A stretch of 64,000 nt of DNA, taken from positions 4,910,501 through 4,974,500 of the forward strand of contig OU015663.1 of NCBI GenBank assembly GCA_907165275.2, in the 5' to 3' direction. This DNA is from Zygaena filipendulae. Lineage: Eukaryota; Arthropoda; Insecta; Lepidoptera; Zygaenidae. Shown piece by piece: positions 24,074 to 37,851 of the stretch. The notes under the pieces are model-generated. The model did not search any database, was not told the origin of the DNA, and saw nothing but the letters and a program-made list of their open reading frames with translations. Numbering within the stretch: position 1 is the stretch's first letter; every line of letters begins with the position of its first letter. The position numbers and the translations under genes are program-made.

Positions 24074-24418
24074 ACACATCAATTTTCTAAGCATTCGCAT
24101 GCGAATCATAAATACGTCTCCAAGTTGGCTGGTGAATTTTATGTTTTTTTCTATTTTATACTGTGATAATAAATATCCCTAAATATTTATCAGGATGTAA
24201 GCTAACATGCAAAGTTCCATTTAAATCCGTTGCGTGATATGGACAACACGAAAAAAAAAATCATAGCGAGGTCGGGCGGCAGGGGCCAGAGTTCTGAAGC
24301 GACAAAATTTTACATACCTAGGTAGGTATTTAATAACTTGGAAATGAAATAATATATGTTTTAAGTGCAATTGTTTCCAACAAAAATTCGCGGCCATACA
24401 CGCTACCATCTCTTGTAG

Positions 24419-24443
24419 AGGTCTACTGGGTCTACCTCTGCAG
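24419..24443 (+). CDS. Possible plus-strand micro-exon
   Basis: Acceptor accatctcttgtag, eight codons RSTGSTSA plus G, donor G|GTGTGC. Phase 0 to 1, matching both neighbours (23055 and 24494). Confidence 0.3.
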
Positions 24444-24493
24444 GTGTGCTTGCGCAGGTAGAGAGAAGCGTGTATTTTAATAGACTTGAGCAG

Positions 24494-24606
24494 GTGTTTG
24501 TGATTTTTCGGAAGTTCGTAAAGTGGTATGGAACTTGAAAATCAGCATACTCGATCGTGGTGATTACGACATGTGGTTCACAATCATGCGCAAGCAAACT
24601 TAACAG
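24494..24606 (+). CDS. Possible plus-strand exon with in-frame TAA before its donor
   Basis: Acceptor cttgagcag, phase 1. VCDFSEVRKVVWNLKISILD, then RGDYDMWFTIMRKQT and TAA (24601-24603), then CAG|GTATAA. The alternating hydrophobic pattern resembles a beta-sandwich domain such as GOLD, but no family is assigned. It is either the end of a protein or a broken or read-through exon. Confidence 0.38.
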
Positions 24607-26169
24607 GTATAAACATCGCCGATATGCCGTAACGTGTATGGCTTAGGTACCTATTAGATTTCATATTTTGGTCGCACGAAATTACCTATTTAATCTGTGA
24701 CGGAACTGGGCAATCCCCTTTCTTTATTGTGGGTGATCGTCTTGTAAAAATGCTAGACTGCTAGAGAGAGACAGAGAGATAGGGTTTTATTAGAGAAAGA
24801 GCGAGAAGTTAGAGCAAGATTAATAATAATAGGTAATTGCTCTAACTTCCTCAGCCTTCCTCCTTCTTTTATTCTTTCAAAGAAAAAAAAAAGAATTTTT
24901 CAAATCGGTCCAGTAATCGCGTAACAAAATAATTAAGTAATTAAAAATATTTTTTGTATAATCCTGTTCGTCCTCTATGCGTTCCTAAACGTATGCCCGC
25001 AAAATAGGTAATATTCCTAAAATGAGAGGAAGAGTTCCTGCAACTCGGATTTCGGAAACTCAGGCGGATGAAACCCGGTCACCAGCCAGTGATCAAAATA
25101 GAGTTTAAAATTACTGAGTTTGAAAATATGTATTGTATCTAAATGGCATTCTTGTTATAATAGTGGTAAATGAAGCACTCACCTGTTAGGTACGAGGTGC
25201 TGGGACCCAAGCGTCTGGAAAGCTCTCCTGTCAATAAGGTAGGTAGTTTCCCAATTAACTCCAGCACTTCGCAGATGGTCGTCGTGTTTCTGATTACTTT
25301 AAACACCCGAACAAAAGAATTCGCGCGTCACTGATTAGTGACGCGCGAATTAGCTAATCAAGCATCAAACATGTTTAGAAGTAGGTAGGTACTACAGAGA
25401 CATACGCCCGCTACGTCACTGCGAACGCTTATCAGGAAGCCAAAATTCACTCGTATAACATTGATAAAAAAAGTTCTAACTATGAATCCCCCGAACCAGT
25501 CCACTTTGTGCAACAAGTTTTAAATAAAACGATAGTAAATTAAGTAAATTAACAATGCTTACCAATAAAGAAATGGAAATCGGCTAAATGATGCTGAGAT
25601 TTGAAAACCGAATTAATAAATCTAAAACTATTGGGACACAAATTCCACAGTATTAGCCATTAGGGCACGGTAAACTTGACACTGGTACCTACTACACCGC
25701 AAGGGAAGCAAAATGCAAATAGCGAGCGAGGGGCGAAAACGAAGCGACGCGCTGCGGGCGCGCATAGCGAGCTTGATCCACCCCTTCCCACAAATGTAGG
25801 TACAAATATCCAGGAGGGTGCAAAAAAAAAAAAAACAGACGCGCCAGGCTGCAGGCCAACTGCAGGCAGTGCTAGGTACTTTTCTCTGGAATGTGTGATT
25901 CGTCTGTGAATGTGTGATCGTTTAATTGGTGCCTAACTATCCAGTTATTAAAAACCGATGAAATTAAAATTAAAAATTTAGGTACTGACAAAAAATTACA
26001 ATATTAAATATTATCTAGCTCAGGTGTTCTGCTGCGTGAAAAAAACTTTTATAGGGCTGATTTTCATATTATATTTGAATAGGTTTATGTATGAACTTTG
26101 AACGCTCGTGTGGGTGTCAACACCCAAGCACCTCTTGATCGCGCACGCACGTTACATCGTAGTGAATAG
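24607..26169. other. No gene seen apart from one palindrome
   Basis: Purine-rich low complexity at 24760-24830; GC-rich GCGAGCGAGG patch at 25720-25790; palindrome at 25318. Confidence 0.45.
25318..25351. repeat. 34-bp palindrome
   Basis: AATTCGCGCGTCACT, GATT spacer, exact complement. No clear target duplication. Confidence 0.6.
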
Positions 26170-29100
26170 TGATCTCTGGGAGGAAGTTCTCAATTCGACG
26201 CGTATGTTTTTTTTTTCTTTTTTTTATGTTTGTTACCTCATAACTTTCGACTGGGTGAACTGATTTTGATGATTCTTTTTTTATTCGAAAGCTGGTGCTT
26301 CCCATTGGGTGCCATTGTCATGAAATCAGGATCAGATGATGGGATCTTGGAGAAATCGAGGGAACTCTTCAAAAATTATAGGCACACCTATAGCGATTTC
26401 GGTATTTTTTATAGTAAATCGTTTATTTGCTTTCAGAAAGCAAAATTTGAAGAAGTGGAACTGATGATGAAGACCACAGATGGTCATCGGAACTACTCAA
26501 TATTAATACGTATTTCACGGGTTCCGATTGGAGCGATTTGGAAAATTGTTTTTTGTTAGAAAGGAGATACTTCCAAATTGGTCCCATTGTCACCATGTCA
26601 GGATCTGATGATGGGATCTTGAATAAATCGAGGGAACTCTTCAAAATTTATAGGCACACCTATGGCGATTTGGGTATTTTTTATAGTAAATTGTTTATTT
26701 GCTTTCGGAAAGCAAAATTTGAAGAAGTGGAACTGATGATGAAGACCACAGATGGTCAACGGAACTACTCAATAATAGGTATTTCACAGGATCCGATTCG
26801 TTAACTTTAATGTGGTTTCTAAACAATTTATGCTCGTCACAATGTATATGGTGAAGTGCAACTGACGGTGATGCACCAGGAGAACTAAAGCAATATATTG
26901 TAATAGGTGATGAGCAGTTGACATTAGGCTATTGTAACTTATATAAATTACAAACCAACCCACTAAAAAGCGAGAAATAAACAAAATTTTAATAAAAAAC
27001 CGACTTCCAAAAAACAAAACTAAAAAGCTAAAAATAACAAAATACCTACCAAGACAAAAATACACGTAATATTATTATTGGTTTGTGCTACCATTGATCG
27101 GTTTGAAGTCGGTGACAAACCAAATATGGAGTAGATGTTTAGATGGGCTAAGTCCACTCCCGCCACGACCTCATCAACCCAAGTGGGCAGACACAAGCGG
27201 GCTTGTCAGTTGTCACCGAATTCAAACCGATCAATGGTAGCACAAACTAATAATACAGATAATTTAATACTGCCAATAATAAAATTACGTGTATTTTTGT
27301 CTCGGTATTTTGTTATTTTTAGCTTTTTAGTTTTGTTTTTTTGAAGTCGGTTTTTTTTATGAAATACATATTAGCTGTTCCCCGCGGTTTTATAAACAAA
27401 CAAACAAACAAACATAAAAAAAAAATACTGTATACGCGTTGAATTGAGAACCTCCTTCTTTTTGGGAAATCGGTTAAAAACATGAAACTACGAAATCAGT
27501 TATATCAGAATTTTATTAGTTACTAGCTGTGCGCCTTTTTCACCCACGTGAGTTTCGGAATTGCCGGAACACCAAAGTAGCCTAATTTAGGTACTCCATA
27601 TTATAACATCGCCTGTGCCGCGCGGCATGGTATGTCGCAGAGCTAACTAGGGGGGCCGCCCTTCGGGGGAATGGTCATGACTGCCCGCCGCCCTTGCACA
27701 TTATGCGCGCGCAGTACTTGATTATTTTGCTGCGATGTTATTTTGAAAACTGAGATACCTTTGGCGATACCTCCTAAGATATTCATTGAAATCGAATAAT
27801 GTAAAGGGAAATTTTGTTTTGAATTAAATACTTGTGATGAATAACGTATTTATACGTATTTGGATAAGGATTAATATCATGTTTATATAAATACCTTCGC
27901 AAATAATGCATTATTTTAGAACAAATTTGGTTAGCATAAAAAAGGTTATAGTGAGCCAACCTTTTATGATAGACATACTCGTACAAAGATCAAAATATAT
28001 ATAATCACTGTACTCGTATGCTGTCGCGGACATTTTTTAGAACTTTTAAAAGGAAACAATTCACAACATTACAATTTTTCGAAAACCGTTTCTAAGTATT
28101 TCGTTAAACATTACGGTAAGTACATATTTTTTAGAGATGCGCCGAGTACTCGGTTACTACTCGGTACTCGGTGTATTCGGTGGTTTTTTAATACTCGTAC
28201 TCGGCCGAATAACTCGGTTCAACTGCCGAGTACTCGTTTTAAATAAAGTGTTAGGTTAATGTCATAGTGAAAACTACATTAAAAAGTAGTTAATCCCATT
28301 TATTATTTTAAAAACGTATCAATTTTTAGAAGAAAACGAAAAGTCTGAAAGCTAACTCGTCATCGAATTTAATTTTATAATCAGATCAAATGTTGAAACA
28401 CTGAAACAGTATTGCATTTAAAATATACCTGTATTATTTATTGAATGACTGTCCACTACCGTTTCATTCTGTTAAGTGTGTTTCTAGCTTGTTTTCACGC
28501 CATTAAGCTGGTAAACTTCGTAAAGACTGAACCGAGTTACTCGGCCGAGTAGGTACTCGGTACTCGGTAAAGTAAAACCGAATAATAATCGGTTACTCGG
28601 TAAATCAAGTACTCGGTCCATCACTAATTTTTTAAACCTTTCTTCGTGAGGTCCAAACTTAGGATGAACACCGTATAAATATACCTTTGCGTTCAATAAA
28701 CAAATTAAAAAAACCCACTTCCAAAAACACAAAACTAAAAAAGCTAAAAATAACAAAATACCGATTTAATCCAAAAGACAAAAACACACGTTTTGTGCTA
28801 CCACTGATCGGTGTGTTACTGTCACTGTCGGTAAGTTACAATCCCCTAATGTCAACTGCTCATCACCTTTTACAAAATATTGCTTTTCCCGACGCAGGGA
28901 CGTTAATTGTTGAGGAGTTCTCCTAGTATATCACCATCAGTTCCACTTCACCATATACATTGTGACGGGCATAAATTGTTTGGAAACCATATTAAAGTTA
29001 ACGATTCAGAACCCGTGAAATACCTATTATTGAGTATGATGACCATCCGTGGTCTTTATCATCAGTTCCACTTCTTCAAATTTTGCTTTCCGAAAGCAAA

Positions 29101-29530
29101 TAAACGTTTTACTATAAAAAATACAATAATCGCTATAGGTGTACCTATAATTTTTGAAGAGTTCCCTCGAGTACTCCAAAATCTCATCATAAGATCTCGG
29201 CTTGGTGACAATGGAATCAATTTGGGAGTATCCCCTTTCAAACAAAAAAACAATTTTTGAAATCGCTCCAATCGGAACCCGTAAAATACGTATTAATTAT
29301 TGTTGAGTAGTTCCGATGACCATCTGTGGTCTTCATCATCAGTTCCGCTTCCTCAAGTTTTGCTTTCCAAAAGCAAAAGAACGATTTACTATAAAAAATA
29401 CCCAAATCGCTATAGGTGTGCCTATAATTTTTGAAGAGCTCCCTCGATTTCTCCAAGATCCCATCATCAGATCCCGACTTGGTGGAAATGGGACCTAATT
29501 GGGAGTATACCCTTTCAAACAAAAAAAGAA
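26170..29530. repeat. Large imperfect palindrome of Helitron-like arms
   Basis: Left arm 26170-27110 carries, in plus orientation, the lepidopteran unit GAGGAAGTTCTCAATTCGAC, two copies of a GATGATGGGATCTTG block (26318 and 26587), then the complement of GTCAACTGCTCATCACC and an AACCGACTTCCAAAAA end. The right arm 28690-29530 has the same parts reversed. A shorter inverted pair (27000-27110 against 27200-27345) and an hAT MITE lie between. Confidence 0.65.
28134..28626. mobile_element. hAT-like MITE rich in CGAGTACTCGG
   Basis: 493 bp. Left GAGATGCGCCGAGTACTCGG against right CCGAGTACTTGATT (complement), both ends packed with (C)GAGTACTCGG units. ATTTTTTA is repeated at 28126-28133 and 28627-28634. 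Confidence 0.75.
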
Positions 29531-29720
29531 TTTTTCAACATTTTTCAATGCTGATCCGCTGCTATTAGTCGTAGCTTATAGCCTTCCTCGATAAGACTGA
29601 AAGGGTTTTTAAAATCGGACTTACTAGATTAGAGCGTTCAAACAAACAAACAAACTCTTCAGCTTTATAATATTAGTAAGTATAGATGTTACATAGTAGG
29701 TACCTACCAATAACCAACAG

Positions 29721-29768
29721 GATTATCTCGTGAATGCACCGCCAAGTGGAACTCTGTACTATCTGAAG
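29721..29768 (+). CDS. Possible plus-strand exon
   Basis: Acceptor aaccaacag, 16 codons DYLVNAPPSGTLYYLK, donor AAG|GTTGAC (or G|GTAGAG at 29777). It fits phase 0 after 24606. The minus strand is also open for 54 codons (29873-29708) between plausible splice sites, so the strand is uncertain. Confidence 0.28.
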
Positions 29769-30627
29769 GTTGACTGGTAGAGAATGCCACTGTGGCACTA
29801 AGTCCGCCTTTTGTACCCTGATGTGCATACATTTTGAACAGATACATAATTTCTACATACCAAATTATATTCTCTGGAAATTCTCGCATTAGATGCGAAA
29901 GTTTATAAGAAAAAAAAAAACTCACATGTAAGAAGTAAGAACACGAAATATAATCTTACTGCTGATTCAGAAGTGATTTCGCAAAATATAACCTTCCCAA
30001 CCAAAATAACACGGCTGATACCTATATAAAATATAAAATCTATATCAAACTCAAAGTTTTGAATAAGATGTTAGAATTTATGGAATTTATTAAGAAATTT
30101 CTGTATTCACAGTCACTACGATCCCTCAACTTTCACAGCCACTAAGAAACTGCGCCAGACATATAAAGTAATCTTGTTTATATAACATAAATGGGCTTCG
30201 CGTTTCAACCGAGGAACGTTTAAACAGAATTTTGATCAGCAGTTATGTTTTAAAAAGATTTAGGTAGATAATTTTACCATGTACCTACCATGCCAAAGAA
30301 TAGAAACTGGACTAATCAGAAATGGTAGGTACCAATTATAATGCCTGGGACAGTGAATAATAGTAACTTGTAAAAAGAATCTGTCCATCTGTATCTTCGT
30401 AACCAAGTACGCGTACCTACACACAAAAATAAGTTTATCGGATTACAGATAATAATTCGCATTTGCCTTCATGACCCTCAGTTTACTTACGTCCGCGTCA
30501 CTATCACTATTGTGTCGTGGAAATCAAGCAAACGTCCTAAACCCTATGTATACTGATATTAGAGAAAGTTTGTGAATTGTGAGTTTGTGACATTGTAGGG
30601 GGTAATTAATATATAGAATGTCTTTGG

Positions 30628-30770
30628 GGTAACTGAAAATCAAAATTCTATTTAGTCCGTCTTGTAGATTAATAAATAATAATAGACCCATATTTTTTGC
30701 TTTTTCAAATTATTGAAAAAATACTAAGGTTAAACGCATTAAGTTTAGGAGTGGGGGGCTCTTGACGTCA
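30628..30770 (-). mobile_element. MITE family C, partial
   Basis: TAGTCCGTCTTGTAGATTAA and the TTTAGGAGTGGGGGGCTC part are present; the far end is missing. Confidence 0.5.
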
Positions 30771-31099
30771 TAACGTGCTATAAACTGTAAAGTTCAACTG
30801 TGAAGAGTTGCTGCCAAACGTTCCGGCGAAGTACCTATCGAAATGCATCTCATCAATGCATTTCGATGTAAATAACTTAAGAAAAAAAAAACAGAACCCT
30901 TTTTTTTGAAGTCGGTTAAAAATATGTATATCTGAATTGGCTGTATGGACTAAGTTTCCTTTTCCTTTCCCGAAAGGGGTAAACTCTCAGAAGAATAACT
31001 TAAGCTATTGTTCTGAGGGTAAACCTCAGGGGCTCAGAAGAATATGCTTTAGTTATTCTTCTGAGCTCAGGGGTAAACTATACAAAAAAAAGTTTGACG

Positions 31100-32545
31100 T
31101 AGTGGCATATTGGATAGGTATGTTCCGTTAACCTGTCGTGACGCCCCTCACTCCGTGCGGGTGGTACACGTTGAGTTCAGAGAGAAAGAGAAGACGTGAG
31201 GACGTGACTGTAACTCTTGAGAGGTAGTTGACACAATACCCTTAATTATAATGGTTTCGTATCTTAGCTCATCAGCAGACATCGGATTTGACGGAGCACG
31301 AATGAAACTTTGCTAGAGCTTGACCCCACTATCGATAAAAATTTACCTGCATAATACAAACGTTGATATATTTACGTTTTGTTACGTCGTAACCGTGTAG
31401 GTATAATGTCTCTTTGGAATAAGCATATATTTTTTTGCTAAATAACAAATGAACTTAGACATGAATTTCTTTCGATGACCATTCCCTTAAATTAATTTAG
31501 TTTCCAGTTGAAATGGGCATATTTGACTATAACGAGTACTATGGACATGGCGATTCATCATCATCGTCTTCATTTTAATAAATAATTTCATAATTTCATT
31601 CTAACCATTTTTTTATTTAAAATAATAAAAAAATTTGAAGTTTCAGCTTTGCTTAACGTATCGATAGTATTATTTATATAGATGCCCTTCAAACATTCGT
31701 GCACCGTGCAAATCCGATGTCTGCTCATTAGTCTAGCGTTGTTGTCTGTCTTCAGTATCCTCCTCTTATTCTACTACTACTTCTTTGCTTAAAGAAAGAA
31801 TTTAAAGAGTTTCACAAAGTTGAATTAAAAGAATTAGAAGTCAACTCACCAGATCTCTCACTCACTCACTCTTAATTCAGCATCTCAGTTTTTTTTTCTT
31901 ACAGTTATTTTTATAAAAACTCCCACCATCCTGACTTCTGCCAGCTTTAATTTCACAATCTATGAAAAGTTTTTAATAAGATATAATTGATGGCAGAAAC
32001 CAGAAACGATAATATAATTTAATTTGTTTTTTTTTATAAAAAAAAATCAGACTACCGATTTTTTCGAGTTAATATAAGTCCAGACTACATTACGTTTTGG
32101 TATCAACGACGATGAAATCATATACCTAAATTGTTTGTGGGACGAAATGCATCTCACTAATGCATTTCGATGTAAATAACTTCAGAAGAAGAAAAATACC
32201 ACTGAATTGGCTATATGGACTAAGTTTCCTTCTCCCTCCCCCGAAAGGGGTAAACCTCAGATTGTTCTGAGGGTAAACTTCACACAAAAAAAAAGGTCAT
32301 TTGTGGTGTGTGGACTGTGGCGTGTCAGAGTTGTCAGAAGTTATTGACGTTAAGTCTACTGTCTAGTTCGTAGTGATTACCTACCTTCTCTCTGCGTCTG
32401 TGTAACTATTGGCGTGTGCTTTGCATAGAGTCCTCGTGTTATATTTTGCTTTCTGTTTATTTTGTCGAGGCAATAAACACAAGGAATTGAAATATTTGGA
32501 GGATTCTTTAATTAGCAGTTAAAGTTATATCTACGTAATGACATA
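31100..32545. other. Repeat-like segments, no gene seen
   Basis: ATGCATTTCGATGTAAATAA and GAATTGGCTATATGGACTAA occur at 30850-30960 and again at 32160-32225, related to family D. The rest is AT-rich. A candidate 5' UTR or promoter of the small gene would lie at 32366-32568. Confidence 0.45.
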
Positions 32546-32568
32546 CTTAAGATATTATTTAAACGAAA

Positions 32569-32594
32569 ATGGTGACAGGCAGTACACACTTTCG
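32569..32594 (+). other. Candidate upstream exon of the small gene
   Basis: ATG in good context (gaaaATGG), eight codons MVTGSTHF, then CG|GTAAGT, a perfect donor. Spliced to the acceptor at 33145 it opens a different frame from the MSQ start and would stop soon after the next junction. It could be a 5' UTR exon with a short upstream ORF, or the true start of an alternative product. Confidence 0.4.
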
Positions 32595-33156
32595 GTAAGT
32601 TTTATTTTTTTTGTTTACTCTGTTTTTTAACCATTAAAGTCTTAACTTGTGCTAGGGCCCACTCAGCGTAGTGCAAAAAACCCACAAGTAAACGTCTATA
32701 GAGTACCTACCTAGGTAATGAGGGTAATATTTTAAGTTTCGTTGTTATATCTGTATAAATGGATTTGTAGCTTAACAGACAGATCAATAGCTAAATTAAT
32801 GATGATAATGGCATGAGCGGCACATCTATTATAAATAAACAAGAAACCACTCCGTAGATCGACACACGGAGATACAAATTATATACATATAATGTAGCAT
32901 ACCAGGGGTTCCCAGGGAACACAGAGTAGTGCCCAGGTGTAAGTTAAATGGGGCCCCTTCCAAACGTGTAAACTCTCACCTCCACTGCCCGTGCTCCCGA
33001 CATAACCGAACCTCTGGAAACCACCTTTAATTAATTAAATAACCTAGCACACATTTACTATAGTCACCTTAGATTGATATGACACTGCTCTGAATCAAAG
33101 TCAAAGTCTTTGTTATAACTTTAAATAACCTGTGTTTATATCAAGTGACAACAAAG

Positions 33157-34413
<1,257 letters not shown>

Positions 34414-34742
34414 ACAATAAAATTAGTCGACTAGAGGTTAAAGGTTATGTAATATTTTTTATCGAGTCCTATGATTGTAAATCATAGTTAATAAAAAAAA
34501 ATATAAATGAAGCTCTATTTATCTTATGTAAAAAAACATAATATAGTGTAGTCCTTCAGTCCTTTACTTTATTTGGTGTACCTACCTACCTACTTAAAAA
34601 TTGTTTTTAGAGTGCAATAAGACCACATGACTAAGTAAAAAATATTTATTTTTGGAATATTTAATTTACTAATACATATTTTGATAATGAACAAAGGTTT
34701 CACAAATAACATTAATCAACTTCAAAAAACAATAACGCACAC

Positions 34743-35035
34743 TAAGTACGATCCGATTGGCGCAGTAGTTCACATCATCAAGAGGTTCTGGGTTCGATCC
34801 CCGGTGAGGGTGGACATTGTGTTATGAACAAGGAGTTCTACTTTCCAGTCTGGGCGTGTTTATATACATATCTAATTATCTATAGTATAATTATGTAATA
34901 AAAAAAAATGTAATCTGTAACATGTGGTAAAATTAGCTGCAAATATTTAAAGGGTTGAAAGCATACACCGTTATTAGTAATACCAATTTATGTACCTACC
35001 ACATTCTTGCAAATAAATAAATAAATATTAACATG
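34743..35035 (+). mobile_element. tRNA-derived SINE
   Basis: A-box-like TTGGCGCAGTAG and B-box GGTTCGATCCCCGG, then a non-tRNA body ending ATTCTTGCAAATAAATAAAT. The same 3' tail occurs at 54993-55025. Not foldable as a clean tRNA. Confidence 0.7.
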
Positions 35036-35075
35036 TTTTTTTCTAACAAAATAAATCAATCAAAAAGAAAACAAC

Positions 35076-35170
35076 CTGTGAAGGCGCCGGTATCTTAAGG
35101 TCAATGACCCGATGGAGCTGGAACAGGATCCATCGCTCGATGTATGTGGCGTTACGTGTGTGTGTGAAAC
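35076..35170 (-). CDS. Possible minus-strand exon
   Basis: Open, GC-richer segment FTHTRNATYIERWILFQLHR, then VIDLKIPAPSQ, ending at donor CAG|GTTGTT. The acceptor (cattcacaag) is poor. Protein-like composition, no partner exon found, family unknown. Confidence 0.3.
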
Positions 35171-35555
35171 CTTGTGAATGTAATTGTAATGATTTGTCGC
35201 TGAATTTATTTTCCTCATATTCAGAAATAACTAGCGAACTTATAATATTATTTTTTCGCTTATCCTGTTTGTTAATACTTTCAACCCTGTAAATATATTT
35301 TGTAGTTAATTTTACCACATGTTTGACATGTTATATGTATAGGTACCATTACAGAGCAAATAAATTAACTAGAGAGGACAATTTGAAGGCGGGGCAGGCG
35401 CGCCACCGTTGCAAAGGAAGTTAGAGCAAATGCTCTAACTTGGTCAAAACTTCTTTTGTTGCCACCCCAAGTATATTTACTACAATATTCCTAAAACTAA
35501 ATTTTGAAAACAGTGACTAAGTTAAAACATAACCTTAAAGCGTTTAAGACAATGG

Positions 35556-35876
35556 GCATGTTGACTAATTTTTATTTTTTAGTCCGTCTTGTAGATTATT
35601 AAAAAATATTGGACACGTATTTTTTATTTTTTTACGTAATCAAAAAATAACGGCGATATATTGAGTTAAAATTTCTCGTGACGTCACTATTCTGACAGTT
35701 TTTATGGCTGTTTTGCGGTTAGTGACGTCACGACCTCCTCATCCTAAACTTTAATGCGCTTTATCTCTGTATATTTTAATTTATTTAAAAAAGCAAAAAA
35801 TACGTGTCTATTGTTTTTTTATTTTCTAACTGACGGACTAATTAGAATTTTGATTTTCAATAGTAGTCAACATCCC
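35556..35876 (+). mobile_element. MITE family C, complete
   Basis: ATGTTGACTAATTTTTATTT at left against TTTTCAATAGTAGTCAACAT at right. Confidence 0.75.
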
Positions 35877-35880
35877 TATT

Positions 35881-36540
35881 AGTACGGACCGCCAAGAGGG
35901 GATTTGTGGATTAGCTAAAGCGCGTCAGATGAACATAAGGGGGGTACCTTGCACCATGTTGAGTACCTCCACCAAATATAGGCCCTCTACACTGGTGGGT
36001 GCGTCTAGAATAACCGATCAGATTAGTAAAAAAAAATCGATAACTCGAAATACTCGAGCGCGTCAGATTAAGATATGGTGGGTTAATTACATAGTGAGAA
36101 GTATGTATATGAATAATCTGACCATTTGAACGTGACGTAAGGGAGTTAGAGGATCACAAACTTGCAAAAAAAAAACGCAACTTCGACATTCTCGAGCGCA
36201 GTTGATGTTTTTACATTTGGAAGTAAATAACTCAAGGATAGCGGGAAAAATATAATCTGCCGATTTTCATAAGCCGAAGAAACAAAAATCGTCTTCGAAT
36301 CGAACGAGCAGCTGCAGTGAAACATGTACCTATTCATATCTCTGTCTTTCTTTCTCTTTTACTTTTTCTCTATCTCTCACTCTCTCGCACCGTCCTCACA
36401 CTACTTTCCGTCGCCATAACGTCATCACAGTATATCACGGCGCTAAACGTGTCAAATTATAACTTTTTTTGGTCGGTTAAAATACATATTAAAATAAGTT
36501 AAGGTAAGTATTACATCAAACTATAGGTTCACCTATAACC
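35881..36540 (+). repeat. Repeat R, copy 1 (CTCGAGCGCGTCAGAT family)
   Basis: About 600 bp alignable with 37852-38480: shared TAAAGCGCGTCAGAT, TACTCGAGCGCGTCAGATTA, TGACGTAAGGGAGTT, TCTCGAGCGCAGTTGATG and AAGTAAATAACTCAAGGATA. Ends near GGTCGGTTAAAAT. Confidence 0.7.
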
Positions 36541-36779
36541 TTTCACTTTAATGTAATTATATATAATATATATTATATAATAAAGCTCGTCACAAAACAA
36601 CGCGTTCATGTTAGGTATTATATGTAAAACGCTCTGGCTTGTTTGTGCTTTAAAGTTAGTTTTGTGAATAATATTTTGTGAGCTTTTACATATTTCATAG
36701 AAATATAAAGTGTGTTTTTTGTGAACAAGAAATAGCTCATAAAGTTATTAGACTTACGTCAGAAAGAAAAAAAAATCTT

Positions 36780-37570
36780 AAAAATAAATCATAATTTTTG
36801 TTTCTAGCAGTCAGATTAATAATACCCCTCAAAATTATTGTCAGATTTTAAGCCAACATAACTTGGAGTGCAAGCTGAACCTTCTGTAAAATAATCTGAC
36901 ACGCTCGAGTATTTCAAAATTGAGATTTTTTTTTGCATTTTCAAAAATTCGCTACTACCTTGCGTCACCTCCAAATTGGCAGATTTTCGAAGGGGAGCAT
37001 TTTTAGGGCTCACTTAACATCCCCTTTGAATATCTGACGCGCTCGAGTAAATGTTTTTTTTTTTCATTTTCTCCACTTCCGGATGGCCACCCCCACCACG
37101 CAAATCGGCAGATGAATATATTTTCGATATCAGAGACACCTTGGAGTATCTAAACTACAATATCTGACGCGCTCGAGTATTTCCATTTTAATATTTTTTT
37201 TTACATTTTTGAAAGCCTGTAGAAGCTAAACCCACCGGTGAATGAAAAAATATCATATGACCTTATTTTGTTTATATCTCCTAATCTTCAAAACCCAATA
37301 GGTCCCAACGACGCTCGAGTCGCTCCCGAATTAGCATCGGTATCTCCCGTACTATATTGTGAGCCTGCAAATTTTCATACAAAAAGCCAAACCGTTTATC
37401 TCCCCTTAAACATAGACCAATTTTGATGATTTTTTTACATGTTATTGATGTATTGGATAACTAGGGCTGTACGTTTTGATTTTAAAGAAATATTGCTTAT
37501 AACAAAAGTTATTACCATCTCAATATCCATATTTTTTACAAAAAATCTTCCTCGAGCGTTTTAATTTATT
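36780..37570 (-). repeat. Inverted CTGACGCGCTCGAG motif array
   Basis: ATCTGACACGCTCGAGT at 36894, ATCTGACGCGCTCGAGTA at 37032 and 37162, ACGCTCGAGT at 37311 and CTCGAGCGTT at 37551. Units are 130-140 bp apart and diverged outside the motif; a second box, AAATCGGCAGAT, alternates with it. Confidence 0.6.
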
Positions 37571-37851
37571 AAAGTTAAACTAAACCGATTTACTAAATTA
37601 GAAAAACAGCCCTAGATTTAGGTGTACTGAATCAAATGACACCAAAATTGTCTCATTTAGTGAAGGTTTAGGGGGGTAGAAACAGTTTGGCCCGAAACAA
37701 TATTTCAGAAGGAAAAAGTAGGCACTCGCCTCTAGGTCCTGCAAGGTCTCTATCGCATGATACGGGTAGTGTATGATTGTAGTGTAGGTAGGTGTAGTAG
37801 TACTTACTACCCTATATTTTACCTATTGATTTTTTTTTAGTTAACTGCGTC

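Noticed and set aside
29708..29873. 54-codon minus-strand frame between plausible splice sites
   Set aside because: No partner exon of matching phase was found, and the opposite strand offers a competing exon; kept only as a caveat to 29721-29768.
30488..30533. Mini-exon on the minus strand before a perfect GTAAGT
   Set aside because: Only 14 codons, no partner exon of matching phase.
34743..34815. tRNA gene
   Set aside because: A and B boxes are present but cloverleaf arms do not pair and a SINE body with AAATA tail follows.
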